A stretch of DNA of 46,443 nt from a virus: the IMG/VR virus record IMGVR_UViG_3300005606_000002, positions 1-46,443 of that record; one strand, given 5' to 3'. Positions within the stretch are counted from its first letter, which is position 1. Every line of letters starts with the position of its first letter. The position numbers were made by a program, and so were the translations under genes. Shown piece after piece: positions 34,601 to 39,108 of the stretch. Below the pieces are notes generated by a model that saw only the letters and a program-made list of their open reading frames with translations, was not told where the DNA came from and ran no database searches.

Positions 34601-36498
34601 CCTCTCTTACAATTTACAAATTGAGATGGTTGATACTCTGAACCGTGTGAGTGTACTGTAAAACCTGTAACTTCTTGGAATCCAACATCACAAGACGCTG
34701 CTGCTGCTTTTGGACTTGCAATAAAGACTTGTGGTGGTTCATCTTCAGAATATCCGTCACCAAAACTTGTTATATTAATATCAGTAATTTCACCATTGAA
34801 TATAGTTGCTACAGCAGTTGCACCAGTACCACCAATAGGATTACCTGATAAATCTTTTCTATTATCAACAATATAGACAGATGGTGCATCATTGTAACCA
34901 CTTCCACCAGTTAATAGTTGTATATCAGTAAGTTTAGTCCCTGTTACCTTAACGTCTAATATTTGAGCACCCACAGGATCAATAATACGACATCTAGGAG
35001 GAGTTACATATCCTCTACCAGGAGAAATCATTTCAATCCTGTCTACTCTACTCTGATCATCTAAAACTGCTACAGCAGATGCTCTAATACCAATAGGATC
35101 AGCAGGTTCATCAATATAAACTATTGGTGGTGTAGCGTAGTTAAGACCTTTTGTTAATACTGTAATAGATCCATCAACTACCTTACCATCATCATTTACA
35201 TCTATTTGTGCGTCAGAAATAGTTGCACCACCAGGATTTGTAAAACTTATGGATGGAATAGAATCATATCCAGAACCTGATGATTGAACGTTGATTGCTG
35301 TAACTTGACCAGTAGCATCATCAACAGTTACAGTTGCTTTTGCTATAGAACCAGAAGGATCGGCAGGTGTATCAAATACAACTATTGGTGGGTTTGCAGA
35401 TGTATAACCTTGACCACCATCAATTAGTTGTACATTTTTTATACCGTTTATAAGTGCTTGAGCAGTTGCTTCTTTACCAGAAACACCTACAGGAGTTAAT
35501 ACAGTTACTTTTGGTGTAAAATTAATTCTATATCCACTACCACCATCTTTTACTATTAAATCTGTAACTTTATTATCATTGACTCTTGCAATAGCAGAAG
35601 CACCTTTACCAAATTGAGGTGCAATAAGTTCTACAGACCTGATTGTGACTTTATCACCGTCAGAAACTGCTTCTTTAAGTATTAAGTGATCGTTATATAC
35701 TGTAAAATCTGTAAATGCAGTTTTAACTACACCGTTTACTGCAATCAAACAAGAAATTGTAGATAATGGAGAGTATGGAGCAGTATTTCTTCTTAAAGGT
35801 AATATTTTTGCACCATCAAGAGACAAATCTATATTAAGTGTGTCTAAAACTCTAACAGGAACACTTGTATAACCTATAAGATACTCAATTTTAGTTATTT
35901 GAGTAGATCCAAGAGTATTTGTAGGTGGAGTCTGGAATCTAATATTTGACCCATCAAGAAAATAGTCAATATTAGGTTCTAACTGCAAACCATTTATTAT
36001 AACACGTAAATATTCGACAGAGTTTGGTGTTATTGGTGTTCCAAGTAATTTTAATTCAAAACTTGTTTTTACACCATCAAACTGTGTTCTTATATTTTCT
36101 AATTCTTGTATTTTTTTATCAAATTCTACTTGGTTGACACCTGGAGTGAATACAACCTCTGGAGATTTTGTTGTTTCTTCATAAAATATAATTTCATTAT
36201 CAATCTTGATAGTTCCGTCTTTCTCAAGAAAATTATCAACGGTCTCTACAGTAATATTTTGATCAGCAGCACCAACACGATCTAATACAACAGATTCAGA
36301 TGAAATAAAGTTAGGATTATATTCTTCACTCGAAATATCTGTATAACTCAGTATATTGTTTAATATATCATACGGTTTACCACTTTTCTCCTGTGACTTG
36401 TAGTATTGTACTAACAAGTCTACAAAAGACTGATCCTCTTCTTTTATAAACGCAGGGATCTGGTCCTGTAACCGTTGGGATACCTTAACTGACTTCAT
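16687..36498 (-). CDS. Giant modular baseplate/tail structural protein (6603 aa), in the gene 7 position
   Basis: A single uninterrupted frame follows the gp6 gene by 20 bases. The order of modules (approximate residues) is: 137-206 first 'NG..q.P..dy' module; 310-625 GxGY repeats; 670-745 a helical segment (INAPQIIKTIKDFYVSKGTK, then EYLFKVLFSENVDVSYPKDE) possibly related to T4 gp7; 830-885 strand module with GDNERIQYKEKS; 1133-1365 a second GGSGY array; 1385-1570 a YHYH domain; 1855-2195 beta-propeller-like repeats; 2258-2440 and 4353-4517 LamG/concanavalin-like domains; 3056-3251 further GSGY repeats; 3591-3646, 6036-6100 and 6116-6190 more NG modules; 3917-5513 helical Cys repeats; about 6370-6600 an Ig-like domain interrupted by a cupredoxin-like domain. 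No enzyme motif, signal peptide or membrane segment was seen. T4 gp7, by position the counterpart, is about 1030 aa. The gp7 link is inference. Confidence 0.85.
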   Translation of the reverse strand: MKSVKVSQRLQDQIPAFIKEEDQSFVDLLVQYYKSQEKSGKPYDILNNILSYTDISSEEYNPNFISSESVVLDRVGAADQNITVETVDNFLEKDGTIKIDNEIIFYEETTKSPEVVFTPGVNQVEFDKKIQELENIRTQFDGVKTSFELKLLGTPITPNSVEYLRVIINGLQLEPNIDYFLDGSNIRFQTPPTNTLGSTQITKIEYLIGYTSVPVRVLDTLNIDLSLDGAKILPLRRNTAPYSPLSTISCLIAVNGVVKTAFTDFTVYNDHLILKEAVSDGDKVTIRSVELIAPQFGKGASAIARVNDNKVTDLIVKDGGSGYRINFTPKVTVLTPVGVSGKEATAQALINGIKNVQLIDGGQGYTSANPPIVVFDTPADPSGSIAKATVTVDDATGQVTAINVQSSGSGYDSIPSISFTNPGGATISDAQIDVNDDGKVVDGSITVLTKGLNYATPPIVYIDEPADPIGIRASAVAVLDDQSRVDRIEMISPGRGYVTPPRCRIIDPVGAQILDVKVTGTKLTDIQLLTGGSGYNDAPSVYIVDNRKDLSGNPIGGTGATAVATIFNGEITDINITSFGDGYSEDEPPQVFIASPKAAAASCDVGFQEVTGFTVHSHGSEYQPSQFVNCKRGVSGVSSYDIRGNQVFTNEAQSIQSSHEIGSTIENLDSLFSRTLYERFVNQFLPDADIDYTKINAPQIIKTIKDFYVSKGTKTATEYLFKVLFSENVDVSYPKDELIKPSAATWSVDTIIRVELISGSPVDILDSQLFQYADDVDTSVGNAVCLVENVIAINTGVGTIYELSISEETLEGKFTIPYKTTLVEPLTATESIITVDSTIGWPERNGIIIMGDNERIQYKEKSLNQFIECTRSKNGVVEDWDAGTTIYSDIFCYINRGQDTEVKLRVLGIAEATGTVLTDTGSYYLPSDKLNVASLGSSSTDQRITSWLYNVKKLISVTNIEPGGLNNQTATVYTTNNHGLLVGDSVTIYGANPTIFNGTFAVTSRISNTVFSYQIAAPAPNAPQGNILMSVDLNKGKSTEEAINNSINQFTTNVQNTFFNANYSYVATTGIPNYQVGPFIGSALLPGNQRKLSRFPRIVETVSRRDDLSFGPIGAWVNGVSVWSYKSQTKTKFGGITSVDIVNSGTGYDAASKPLIEISGGGGSGAAASVIVDGSLFSVDVTAGGSGYTASPLVSIVGGGGFGATATAVITNGVVSKILVETPGQGYTSAPTVSISGGNGTGATATAEVRGPIQSISVDAAGSSYTSSPNIKLNSGEGAVAQPIIINGRIVSIAIIASGNGYTSPPKIIINGDGYGAVAKATIGTFGEDKGKVLSISVENRGIGYTTGLTTIRCESIGQGASFTANVFEWTQNLETELSGLVDPARGYVFAGYNTQYGGEYAHLSDPKQLRYVLGDNVFKDPSTGLLRELSSGLRHSPIIGWAFDGNPIYGPYGYIDAADQSSGIKRCVSSYRIKPILLFDSATNPNPVRVDGPLLSDKPAGTYIEDYEYVFQAGDLDQYNGRFCKTPEYPEGTYAYFVSIDASEAGLPVFPYVCGPQLYSQPDTWNYSQDAVQTNIPLDVVRFRDPYEDVDIDIDRTPNQDTDTLVTELGEEFIFEIEDTNRDGVISQLEQDELNYISEEPVLQLFDYYPRVSTRSQVDIEIDTTTKFEDAKISGFVVENPGISYKVNDKLFFDNTDTGGYGASAKVDSVKGIDITQYTSSMVNDAPLGKITTADEHDLRVGDEIIVDSIPIIDQTNKTYRVKVVSGVETVTISQQGLGYNEDIPPNYEIVSGTGQDFKLELVREESGAVNNVNIINSGSEYSASTPPEVRVSHPQRYKKANYALTLLNENTSGVEKIVKIRDIAIADDRTFYVVGEADDLDGDSAGLIAKFNSDGRLLWTRTMAPLQPAAGDKRCVFNRIYLENTSPHSIYVVGETIPNNVNLTYNPDLVVAKYTSGFDGFNNPTAVPVWQREIAGISGSTRRDYISSLTIDSDGQIYIGGTTDTNSPNPDDMWIALLDTDGSIKEKRKICTAAGSEQMTDLKFTSNNTSIFVGVNDPAGTGEIIIGETFYDTATIEVQWSRQFGNTSYRFSNPKITIDDYGSRYVTATAYSISNTKNVGILYMKFAPTDYKTPSVVKMLAPTGTFEDIKATGVQFDIFGNVDVGAYVKYAFNDHRAIIFKVSWNTSNILSAASLKQDSGIGFHPTTITNDNSGDTLIAGDKIESNELAILNFESTITGDDTYDNNLTAGWSVDPTLDTSKWKYGAQSANISAAANRLSLDWGADVATNYTVEAWIAIGQAQYNAQSSTPNIFDVTPTTGDNAVVELEGDSTSADFGKVRLKLGSNTYLSTSTTNWSTFNNEAFIHVALVKSTPGVGTYVYKVFINGVEQIDVTSTTIDTQLKSILLFGKSSPAVATSIGGWVDNISVSGLAKYTDTFTPAQAVGSNKKVAGFCFKLDREQTKTGTYTLSTVEAGMQITVAAAVNDFTFNTQVITSGDWTLGPAGLQILDYADVVSNNVEGTYSFVSTDQIFESRTATIPTPLGRKLLLSTTVIPKFYIRDAVYQSIDTVKTVSFNQTASFTKGSLLQQYSVIGGQDVVSAYGTIVNVGTDSVDIGNIIGTFDTTKLLKSSANDRNTIAQTFLVETTIPQWVTNNPYTVGDEVYNDGKIYTSGTTAVSGVTAPVHTVGTVTDGNINWVYTRDAGSFDVDLANTPFSTGNLGQFATWQPFVAEDYIIKIEAVYSDSNFIKGDTLDAQAVGLSATFDATGKIITIAGLVGVKKFHLTSNLAKDVIPSGALTFTDLVFCVSNSKHNFSANEIIFVEGFTTTEYGGSFFIEEVLDTRTFTYRLRSTAVQDPTFASSSVSNVNIYAKHPELLFVRGHQYIFDLDDPSNFGYYMSFSKDNQYKLEYPFVNIVREGIPGLTDQTSPKPLVKFIVDEDVTNISYYFDPSRTLPSNSPVGPVSFIDVIQTPYKGTFRINNIVSDTEFTFPLLVEPEKTNAPLGVTETGVSRASYSTTSTKAIGPISNIKLVNPGGFYQKLPIVTDIASNREIEKIRILSGGTEYINGIYYNVVIDGDGEGGLCNITVSDDGELTGVITAVELTSPGKGYTTASIDIDKIPGILGSLLQGSGGDLQVVIPNEGSGASVFLQGTSIGKIKKLKNNEFGFGYSHDYTLRPEITFPVNLQLFNTALLSEIKITNPGSGYTSVPRVVIEGGGGTGAEAEAIIKNNRLSEVLIKNPGSGYSSEPTVTLKSEFNYVVNLDLGYLQFNFPHGITTGAAIQLRAEDLGSTVGILPKPSSAGLVSLSSTTTYYAIAGEANSLEADQLRIALTQVDAESGNFITFLTQGDGRQILLTEVFGGLATAIVETSRFLRGELVYQGLSLETATAIGYVSENEGWQIGPRILKLENYTGTWTTGERVTAQVSRASGLIDNLSIARGTLNIDSMTTTTGQFIDDVGKPSEIVQKIQDSYFYQNFSYVIKSQTPINDWRKSILETNHPVGFNMFGELALAAGKDISGRKVVSDLVKEVNIFSATNINQITSFANSQPIYTEFNNTEVLFRQRRLTNSEEILTSIVKKLDNIENDFNGIKTQFALTVEGDSVTATDDQLLILINGVAQSPGTAFTTSGPSVVFSEPPKAPSRIKFRNLTFSQINITRFTFSTTSGIFPTTGKTVRSLQNEGTATVIDTGVDYIDIIDQNGSFQINDNVLASSTGFDGVLSAVNGITSKTIYEQGERITNLQGDFAIIEENNLRDGVVDANLVVSRTSGTAAFETGEFNIRFNDTIYSAASKIAARVTVISPYTDDVSQQIIDTVDLSPPSSFFGLIFQRVPSITYPNTILDNISETVINPEELYEAGTANNQDFLDFEEVRNQEIRYNYLSGSQFTAGDSIRNKQIYYDNASLVGVDDQRSFDAAVLIRKNDRFIAEEAVGLMKAFYPSFTVPSLGGDRDCEDDIVDILNIVAYQLEVDGNSEIWDAANTYVQGNAIYHVDGEVAQTIYAFNKARDLAIQCIRNEVINTNTTNLPQYRDPTITAEFAVISNSHGDARDLILANKWFIAYEALHYAKTQNPGYNVSGGDVHCLSDIVDVLEAMVYNLAHGGNNFVYKATKKTLQYGVTSGDRDTIVNAFTKARDIAIEVMRNNTWTKAGSHNWNQVKDLTITADPANPTCQAVASAITTLMNILITNLGSTASPGTVAAFEAAVTETAPSAAYAGYTNSCVNQANAITSFMRIITDTLEDPTGGDPATYQWSITNVPRVLPPYAFVDGETLRCAKHAYQDKSSGGQFGFGDTIKAITSGATYDVIGSNAGNKWIFSKQISGVLQAGELITNSKLTYANVSQDKLTFKTDTGSLRFTGSGSYTSFPSSNAVVFGDGADAANGDYTMELWIRPASVTGVQRLIDLRESSSDAKLGILMSGQSLRLSIGASDVITASSAITTINTWYHIAVSRSTSVTKLYVNGSEVGTYTDTNNYNANSKITVGAGWNNGNPFNGWIDNLVIYKGISQYNSSFTPPIIFNDSTNVSFALLGEAPFPMEQSAVYATYVSHIISTANADEVELWRSELTTEGVDLSREEYRLCADIIKKNIDYIAEEAVGRLKYRYPDFVIPGDGGMSGYGSNVCLRDTKSYIIPAIIDDLISGGNFQTTIVGRAYIEGSGALQHIGGEQLQSIYTWREVAKLCIDVITLDETNLEGTYSTKVRVPNYFSSPASQTIQDDIMTLVDDLLDVIGPTGHRFRDGADLIYFNRKAIADESVFYIENKYQVQVGFSTVNKLTIPNRAKCVRDIRDHILPAIAGDLVTGGNFETQAMIDSYLDNETNINYIEDELLAMIDAIEYAKKLAQKAIQGLLIGRNENPAQVALDFSDYYQMLYTDEPVYRDETITIDPKAYTGSDRDLDAANLLVQNAKTIAGEAVDILTKTSFAQSKGFRVPGGKVNCEDDIVDIIESIAHDLRFGGNSESYDAAALYLNTDLQLSHVTAQSDETTYAFKLARDMCILAIRNRLGFTPYEDEAATSGLGQAAPRDDYYENATTNGYYDAANEIENNIRFIATTAVGRGMSQYPGLAFSGGYDYQSCVDDVVDLLEALVFNLKHGGNNRMWYSSEFYITVGNAIQHISNQAAEVKYIFQEARDIATQVMRQEIITTNGVTEGNAVYDGTITVDQSSGNTTITPTNVEYFPTSGNLRITSNGHTFTTNDSIRIRTNSIVFTCTMDGDSTNHSYPRITDPAANANLPITATTTNTFTVFVGTTTAGNYAHSFVSAQANAVSVYTGGAQTRCVNEAASIASLMGIPINLFDSSNTSNPTAYLTGITRTLPLEWPLTGERAIRRDVTITYDSAGNGNCTTQSSAINTLWEILINTITTAAAGNGSHLATITRTAPVTTNTVYKGGTCYDVTSAAHVLFKILLHGLGSGTEMYKQSARLLMYNDTYTRLESYENTLSQYPGYAGDASFAEPIQKAIVYDFITNGNARTLQLINSWFDADGNFVAYPNLFRTRLLYHARMIKDLMDHILKGTAPAPGTFANQPLYTIDGTNPDRELRPTATACHKLYQLFHLIIVALQYSEFPTTYLRTQFDAGVAVSNGVINVANNFEPYDRVEYIVLGSNIAELDGSVYYIHPNSTPTQIVLTEYIDGEPIVLTPGTPSQLHTLVVSVDPGVDRVPTTFGTRDVPTPIKAGFNLADVIYGGTSGATAQIVRMEDNLADVMYQAKYMTCNTFSAQGGGTGIKIQNGEMVVVQGATSNTGKVLATDNETYIKLIDYNGTFTAGDIIEGITSGGTCTYVGEHDRILVNFRQGEFIATDKFFSTDTGSKATALIVRNNNGALIDNQSGRITYDISTVTGEFKPQDVIYGSVTDQIIEIESFVTLPNFGEYVHGRQITRLTYTALITDTGVSDTFNVGDVLQIQSGGISIGWTVTVTEIDTNTNYVYVANETGTPEGVTISDIASNTQYQLAKVPVGTLFPSVYTTIGAVTITDTTAYGKIAKITQFGTRAVLHLEATQGTFQKNSQIIGDNGFRGACSSARSLRGRVRRFFRGFDGVQTAFKLTQGNGTQYFPDPAGHMMIFVNGILQPPGADYAFTAFSDNIQFTEAPAIGSTFHGVYKGKLRQLDDISFDFDSLRNSFNLKLNGVFYSLTLTDGVQSNTILPENNIICQLNGVIQEPGIGFEIVGSRIIFSEVPRAGSTFVAFSYVGSDVDVIAATVVPPIEAGDELRIDGEEETRTVALIESSNSLITFEYGGAVKGRNASALAEIEKGRITNAILTNSGDGYSTRPQVDVISSTGFGGRIKALVGVARIDVKNAGQGYSLPAITANTTVADDFLGPTGPALNGGIDIYDPNFIPETGGTGVIENFITITEAPRNITVNQGQTAIFQVAATVTISNVVAYSVLVDSKSVNHPYYNQGSGKGYYLTGGQFTQNTEAPTLTFVRGATYQFNQNDVSNTTHAIYFSENADAYGGTERYETGVVYRLNGNQVADYATYAAGFAAATTRSVSITVASDAPATLNYVCGNHQYMGSAVNVNNGTLSYQWQKKDYGTNSWNNISGATSATYETPGTTQADTNDEYRVGITSNGAIPVLSTAAVLTVNIGATTVDNFTPTQIFDDD
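16690..17440 (-). other. C-terminal Ig-like domain apparently split by a cupredoxin-like insertion (in the 6603-aa protein)
   Basis: Ig-like strands A/B (TEAPRNITVNQGQTAIFQVA) are followed not by the expected W strand but by about 130 residues containing LTFVRGATYQFNQND, His6443 (THAIYF) and Cys6507-x2-His6510-x2-Met6513. The Ig pattern then resumes with TLSYQWQKKDYGTNSWNNIS. The inserted part has the ligand order of a type-1 copper cupredoxin, with the same C-x2-H-x2-M spacing as the end of the 559-aa protein. Domain calls are by eye. Confidence 0.6.
19955..24747 (-). repeat. Six (plus one degenerate) helical cysteine-containing repeats of ~100 aa
   Basis: The copies start near residues 3917, 4051, 4580, 4741, 4900 and 5040 of the giant protein, with a degenerate copy near 5420. 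Each begins with an 'I(A)xEAVxxxxxxYP' helix, then a Cys-x2-D core: CEDDIVDILNIVAYQL, CLSDIVDVLEAMVYNLAHGG, CLRDTKSYIIPAIIDDLISG, CVRDIRDHILPAIAGDLVTG, CEDDIVDIIESIAHDLRFGG and CVDDVVDLLEALVFNLKHGG, then G-N, and ends with an 'AxxxARDxAIxxmRN' helix. Copies 3 and 4 form a subgroup. Shorter Cys helices (CQAVASAITTLMNIL, CVNEAASIASLMG, CTTQSSAINTLWEIL) lie between them. A LamG-like domain separates copies 2 and 3. I do not recognise the family. Confidence 0.75.
22950..23440 (-). other. LamG/concanavalin A-like domain (second in the giant protein)
   Basis: Residues about 4353-4517 show the LamG-like order: a strand with NGDYTMELWIRP, a central INTWYHIAVSRS, then TKLYVNGSEVGTY, and a closing GWIDNLVIYKG. 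Such domains bind glycans in many proteins; here a carbohydrate-binding or merely structural role is possible. Confidence 0.75.
29180..29720 (-). other. LamG/concanavalin A-like domain (first in the giant protein)
   Basis: Residues about 2258-2440 contain NYTVEAWIAIGQ, FIHVALVKSTPG, YKVFINGVEQID and GWVDNISVSGLAKYTDTFTP, the same order of strands as the second LamG-like domain. Confidence 0.75.
29910..30925 (-). other. Beta-propeller-like repeats (in the giant protein)
   Basis: Residues about 1855-2195 hold several units with the pattern 'strand - YVVGE/YIGGTT - D..vAK(Y/F) - G...W.R', e.g. TFYVVGEADD, LIAKFNSDGRLLWTRTM, SIYVVGETIP, QIYIGGTTDT and VQWSRQFGN. This resembles SBBP-type beta-propeller repeats. 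The count of blades is uncertain. Confidence 0.6.
31795..32340 (-). other. YHYH domain (in the giant protein)
   Basis: Residues about 1385-1570 include RHSPIIGWAFDGNPIYGPYG, AGTYIEDYEYVFQAGDLDQY, NGRFCKTPEYPEGTYAYFVS and LPVFPYVCG. These match block by block the YHYH domain of the 455-aa protein encoded just downstream. Confidence 0.85.
32397..33100 (-). repeat. GGSGY coding repeat array (residues ~1133-1365 of giant protein)
   Basis: Six units of about 38 residues with turns SGTGYD, GGSGYT, PGQGYT, AGSSYT, SGNGYT and RGIGYT, most followed by a Gly/Ala-rich strand (SGGGGSGAAASVIVDG, VGGGGFGATATAVITNG, SGGNGTGATATAEVRG). This is the most regular array of this unit in the window. Confidence 0.8.
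34640..35565 (-). repeat. GxGY coding repeat array (residues ~310-620 of giant protein)
   Basis: About seven units of 40-45 residues with turns GGSGYR, GGQGYT, SGSGYD, KGLNYA, PGRGYV, GGSGYN and FGDGYS, each followed by 'PP.v.i.dP' strands. They differ from the second array by frequent 'DPxG' instead of the GGGGxG linker. Confidence 0.75.
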
Positions 36499-36518
36499 CT
36501 CTTATTATTCTTGGTGCT

Positions 36519-38606
36519 TTAGAAGCAAGTGTCAAACTCAGGGTAATCAAATACCGTGGTTGGATAATCAATTATATTTATCGAGGTTCCGTCAAAGTTG
36601 ATTGGAGTAAAATCTAACGGATCAAAGTTTGGAACGCTAGTTCCATCAATGGTGTAATCTATAGTGATTACTTGTGGGTTGAAAATAGTTGGATCTACAC
36701 CAGTTCCTATATTTACATTACCACTATCTAGCAGAACTGTAACAGGAATACGTGATGTTCCATCAGGAGTGCTTGCTACGTTTATAGGACCTAGACAAAC
36801 TTCTCCAGTTTTATAATTAACAGTTCCAACACCAGACTTAAGAATAACTTCTTTTTCATCTAGTTTTGTAACCATTATTAATTCACCTCTACCATTATCT
36901 CTCACATTTACTGGTAAAAGAGCACTTGTATCATTTTCTACAAATGTACTAATACTTAATACTGAATTTGTTGTTAACTGTTGAGATGATACAGCAAGAT
37001 CTAATAACGCATCTGTGTAACCTGTAGAATAAAATGTTCCACTCTTTACAGCAGAAAATTTAGGACTACATACTGCCACACCATCACTAGAATTACCAGA
37101 ACCAATATCACCAGGATTTACAATAGCATTACCAAAATCTACACATTGAGTAAATGTAGAACCAAATGGGAATCCAGATACATTTAAACCAAGTGTCATT
37201 GTTGTCTGATTACCAACAATACTATTTTGAGATTGATCAATCATTGTTTGGAACGCAGATGTGTCAATCCTTCCATTGAATCTATTAGAAGATCCTTGTG
37301 TATTAAAGTCATCAATAGCACCAAGAACTCTAGATGCCAATTCATTATTTGATAAGTTTGTTGATGTACCGTCAAAGAACACATATGTCTTAGGACGTAT
37401 GTATAGAGTTGTAGGATCGATAATTACTGGTTCGATCGCTGCCATAGAATACTTCAATAAATCATTCTTAATACGTTTCTTGGTAGTAGCGTTTAACGCT
37501 GCACCAGATTTAGTTTTTACAGCAACAAATACTTTTCCATATACAGGTGGGTAGACTCTTTCTCCACCATAAGCGGTAACAGACTTTGCTTGAGGATAAA
37601 CCAGTTTAGTAACATACTCATAATCGGACTCCGTAACTGCTCTGTTTTGGGCACTGAATGCCCTTGGAGCGTTGTACTTGATAGATATAACATCTTCTCC
37701 TGCTTCACCGTCCTGAGAGGCATCTACGGTTGCTATAGAGATGTTTGCAGCAGGTACATTGCGACCAGTATTATCTGTTACTCTACCTATAAAAGTAAAC
37801 TTCTTACAACCATTTGCTTCTGGTCCATTAGTTCTAACATATTTAAGTCTTATAACCTCACCCGCTATTAACTCTCTACCTATAATACCATCACCAAATA
37901 TTACAGTATATCTAAGATCATCCGTTTCCTCTAAGAAATAACCACGAGTTGTACCATCTACATTTACAATATTTGTAATTTGGTTGTAAGTATCTATTTC
38001 TTCACTTTGAGCATTAGGTGAAATAGACACATAAAGTAAGTCTGTATCTACATTGTCAACAGGAATCTCATATTTTCTTTTTTTAACGTCAGTTACGTTG
38101 TACTCATACTCTAATAAATTACCTTGATATATTACTGTTTTATTAAATGTTGCAAGACCAGTCTGCTGATCTACCATAGAAGTGATTGGTTGTGGAACTG
38201 TGAATGTATATGCTTGACCATCAACAGCAGATACAAATACATCGCCCGCAGGAATAGTTACGGTAGATGGATATGTTGTTCCTGATCCAAGAAAACTTGT
38301 TTGCACTGCAAATGCAACACACGCTTTTGCTGCTTTTATTGATCTAGGTGTATAATTTAATTGTTTTGCTATCTTTACTACGTTGTCTCTTATTGTTGCC
38401 GACTCTAAAAATGCTTCATTCATCGCCATATTAGCGTTGAAAGCAGAATAATAAGTATTGTATGCTAATACGTCTAGAAGATATGACGCAGCAGATCCAT
38501 CAAAGTCGTAATCTGTAAATTCTGTTCTAGTTCTTAGATACGATTTGATGGATTCTTTTATCTCTCCAAAATCAAGAGATGTTAAATTTGATGGTATTGC
38601 GGGCAT
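36519..38606 (-). CDS. gp6: Baseplate wedge subunit gp6-like (695 aa)
   Basis: The N-terminal about 110 residues (LDFGEIKESIKSYLRTRTEF, then DYDFDGSAASYLLDVLAYNT and NMAMNEAFLESATIRDNVVK) match gp6 of T4-like phages, and the length is close to T4 gp6 (660 aa). The central part (YTVIFGDGIIGREL, NRAVTESDYEYVTKLVYPQA) has the features of the baseplate J family, to which gp6 belongs. In T4, gp6 dimers tie the wedges into the ring around the hub. The ATG lies directly after the gp25 TAG, with a GGAG ribosome binding site inside the end of gp25, so the two are co-translated. The giant gene follows 20 bases downstream. Confidence 0.93.
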   Translation of the reverse strand: MPAIPSNLTSLDFGEIKESIKSYLRTRTEFTDYDFDGSAASYLLDVLAYNTYYSAFNANMAMNEAFLESATIRDNVVKIAKQLNYTPRSIKAAKACVAFAVQTSFLGSGTTYPSTVTIPAGDVFVSAVDGQAYTFTVPQPITSMVDQQTGLATFNKTVIYQGNLLEYEYNVTDVKKRKYEIPVDNVDTDLLYVSISPNAQSEEIDTYNQITNIVNVDGTTRGYFLEETDDLRYTVIFGDGIIGRELIAGEVIRLKYVRTNGPEANGCKKFTFIGRVTDNTGRNVPAANISIATVDASQDGEAGEDVISIKYNAPRAFSAQNRAVTESDYEYVTKLVYPQAKSVTAYGGERVYPPVYGKVFVAVKTKSGAALNATTKKRIKNDLLKYSMAAIEPVIIDPTTLYIRPKTYVFFDGTSTNLSNNELASRVLGAIDDFNTQGSSNRFNGRIDTSAFQTMIDQSQNSIVGNQTTMTLGLNVSGFPFGSTFTQCVDFGNAIVNPGDIGSGNSSDGVAVCSPKFSAVKSGTFYSTGYTDALLDLAVSSQQLTTNSVLSISTFVENDTSALLPVNVRDNGRGELIMVTKLDEKEVILKSGVGTVNYKTGEVCLGPINVASTPDGTSRIPVTVLLDSGNVNIGTGVDPTIFNPQVITIDYTIDGTSVPNFDPLDFTPINFDGTSINIIDYPTTVFDYPEFDTCF

Positions 38607-39020
38607 CTATACTTGCTCCAGTAAGAAATCAACGGTTTGCACTAAAGTTTCACCAATAATCTTATAGTCAAGTTCAACACGGAGACTGTTATCATCTTCT
38701 GGATCTTGCTGTACTCTAACCGAACGAACATTTATTCTAGGTTCTAGTCTTGTGCAAACGTTGATGATTTCTTCTTTAATGTCTTGTGCAACAAAAACAT
38801 CATATGGTTCAAATAATAGTTCTCTTAAACGTGATCCAGTCTTAGGTTGAAATGGTCTTTCACCCATTCCAGTTAATACTAAATTACGGACTGACTGTTT
38901 AATAGCGTTTTCATTCTTAACAGTAGTAAAATCCTCAGTATTTGGATTTGGTTTCATCAAAATACTGAAGTCTTTAAATGCTCTACTAAGTTGTCGTTCT
39001 GCTCTGAACTTGTACGCCAT
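38607..39020 (-). CDS. gp25: Baseplate wedge subunit gp25-like (137 aa)
   Basis: This is a full-length GPW/gp25 family protein. Residues about 30-70 show the family core: NENAIKQSVRNLVLTGMGER, PFQPKTGSRLRELLFEP. It ends with a strand-rich part (NSLRVELDYKIIGETLVQTV). T4 gp25 is about 132 aa and sits at the centre of the wedge next to gp6 and gp53, starting sheath assembly. A GATAAATA late promoter lies 27 bases upstream of the ATG. In T4 gene 25 also precedes gene 6 closely; the same order is kept here. Confidence 0.93.
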   Translation of the reverse strand: MAYKFRAERQLSRAFKDFSILMKPNPNTEDFTTVKNENAIKQSVRNLVLTGMGERPFQPKTGSRLRELLFEPYDVFVAQDIKEEIINVCTRLEPRINVRSVRVQQDPEDDNSLRVELDYKIIGETLVQTVDFLLEQV

Positions 39021-39108
39021 TACTCAAAACTTTTATTTGTTTTAAGTATTTATCACGTTCGGGCATAGTTACTAACCACTTGCCACTTTTGACAAATTCT
39101 TCACTCAT
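38986..39108 (-). CDS. Possible small protein overlapping gp25 (40 aa)
   Basis: From ATG at 39106-39108 a frame runs to TAG at 38986-38988, overlapping the first 35 bases of gp25 in another frame. Its first 30 residues (SEEFVKSGKWLVTMPERDKY, then LKQIKVLSNG) have a protein-like mix of residues. The ATG lies 11 bases after the stop of the 45-aa gene, filling an otherwise empty gap. The late promoter for gp25 lies inside it, and no strong ribosome binding site was seen, so it may be only a chance frame. Confidence 0.35.
   Translation of the reverse strand: MSEEFVKSGKWLVTMPERDKYLKQIKVLSNGVQVQSRTTT
39047..39054 (-). promoter_or_regulatory. T4-like late promoter before gp25 (one mismatch)
   Basis: The minus strand reads GATAAATA, one mismatch from TATAAATA, 27 bases upstream of the gp25 ATG. 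It may start the gp25-gp6-giant transcription unit. Confidence 0.5.
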
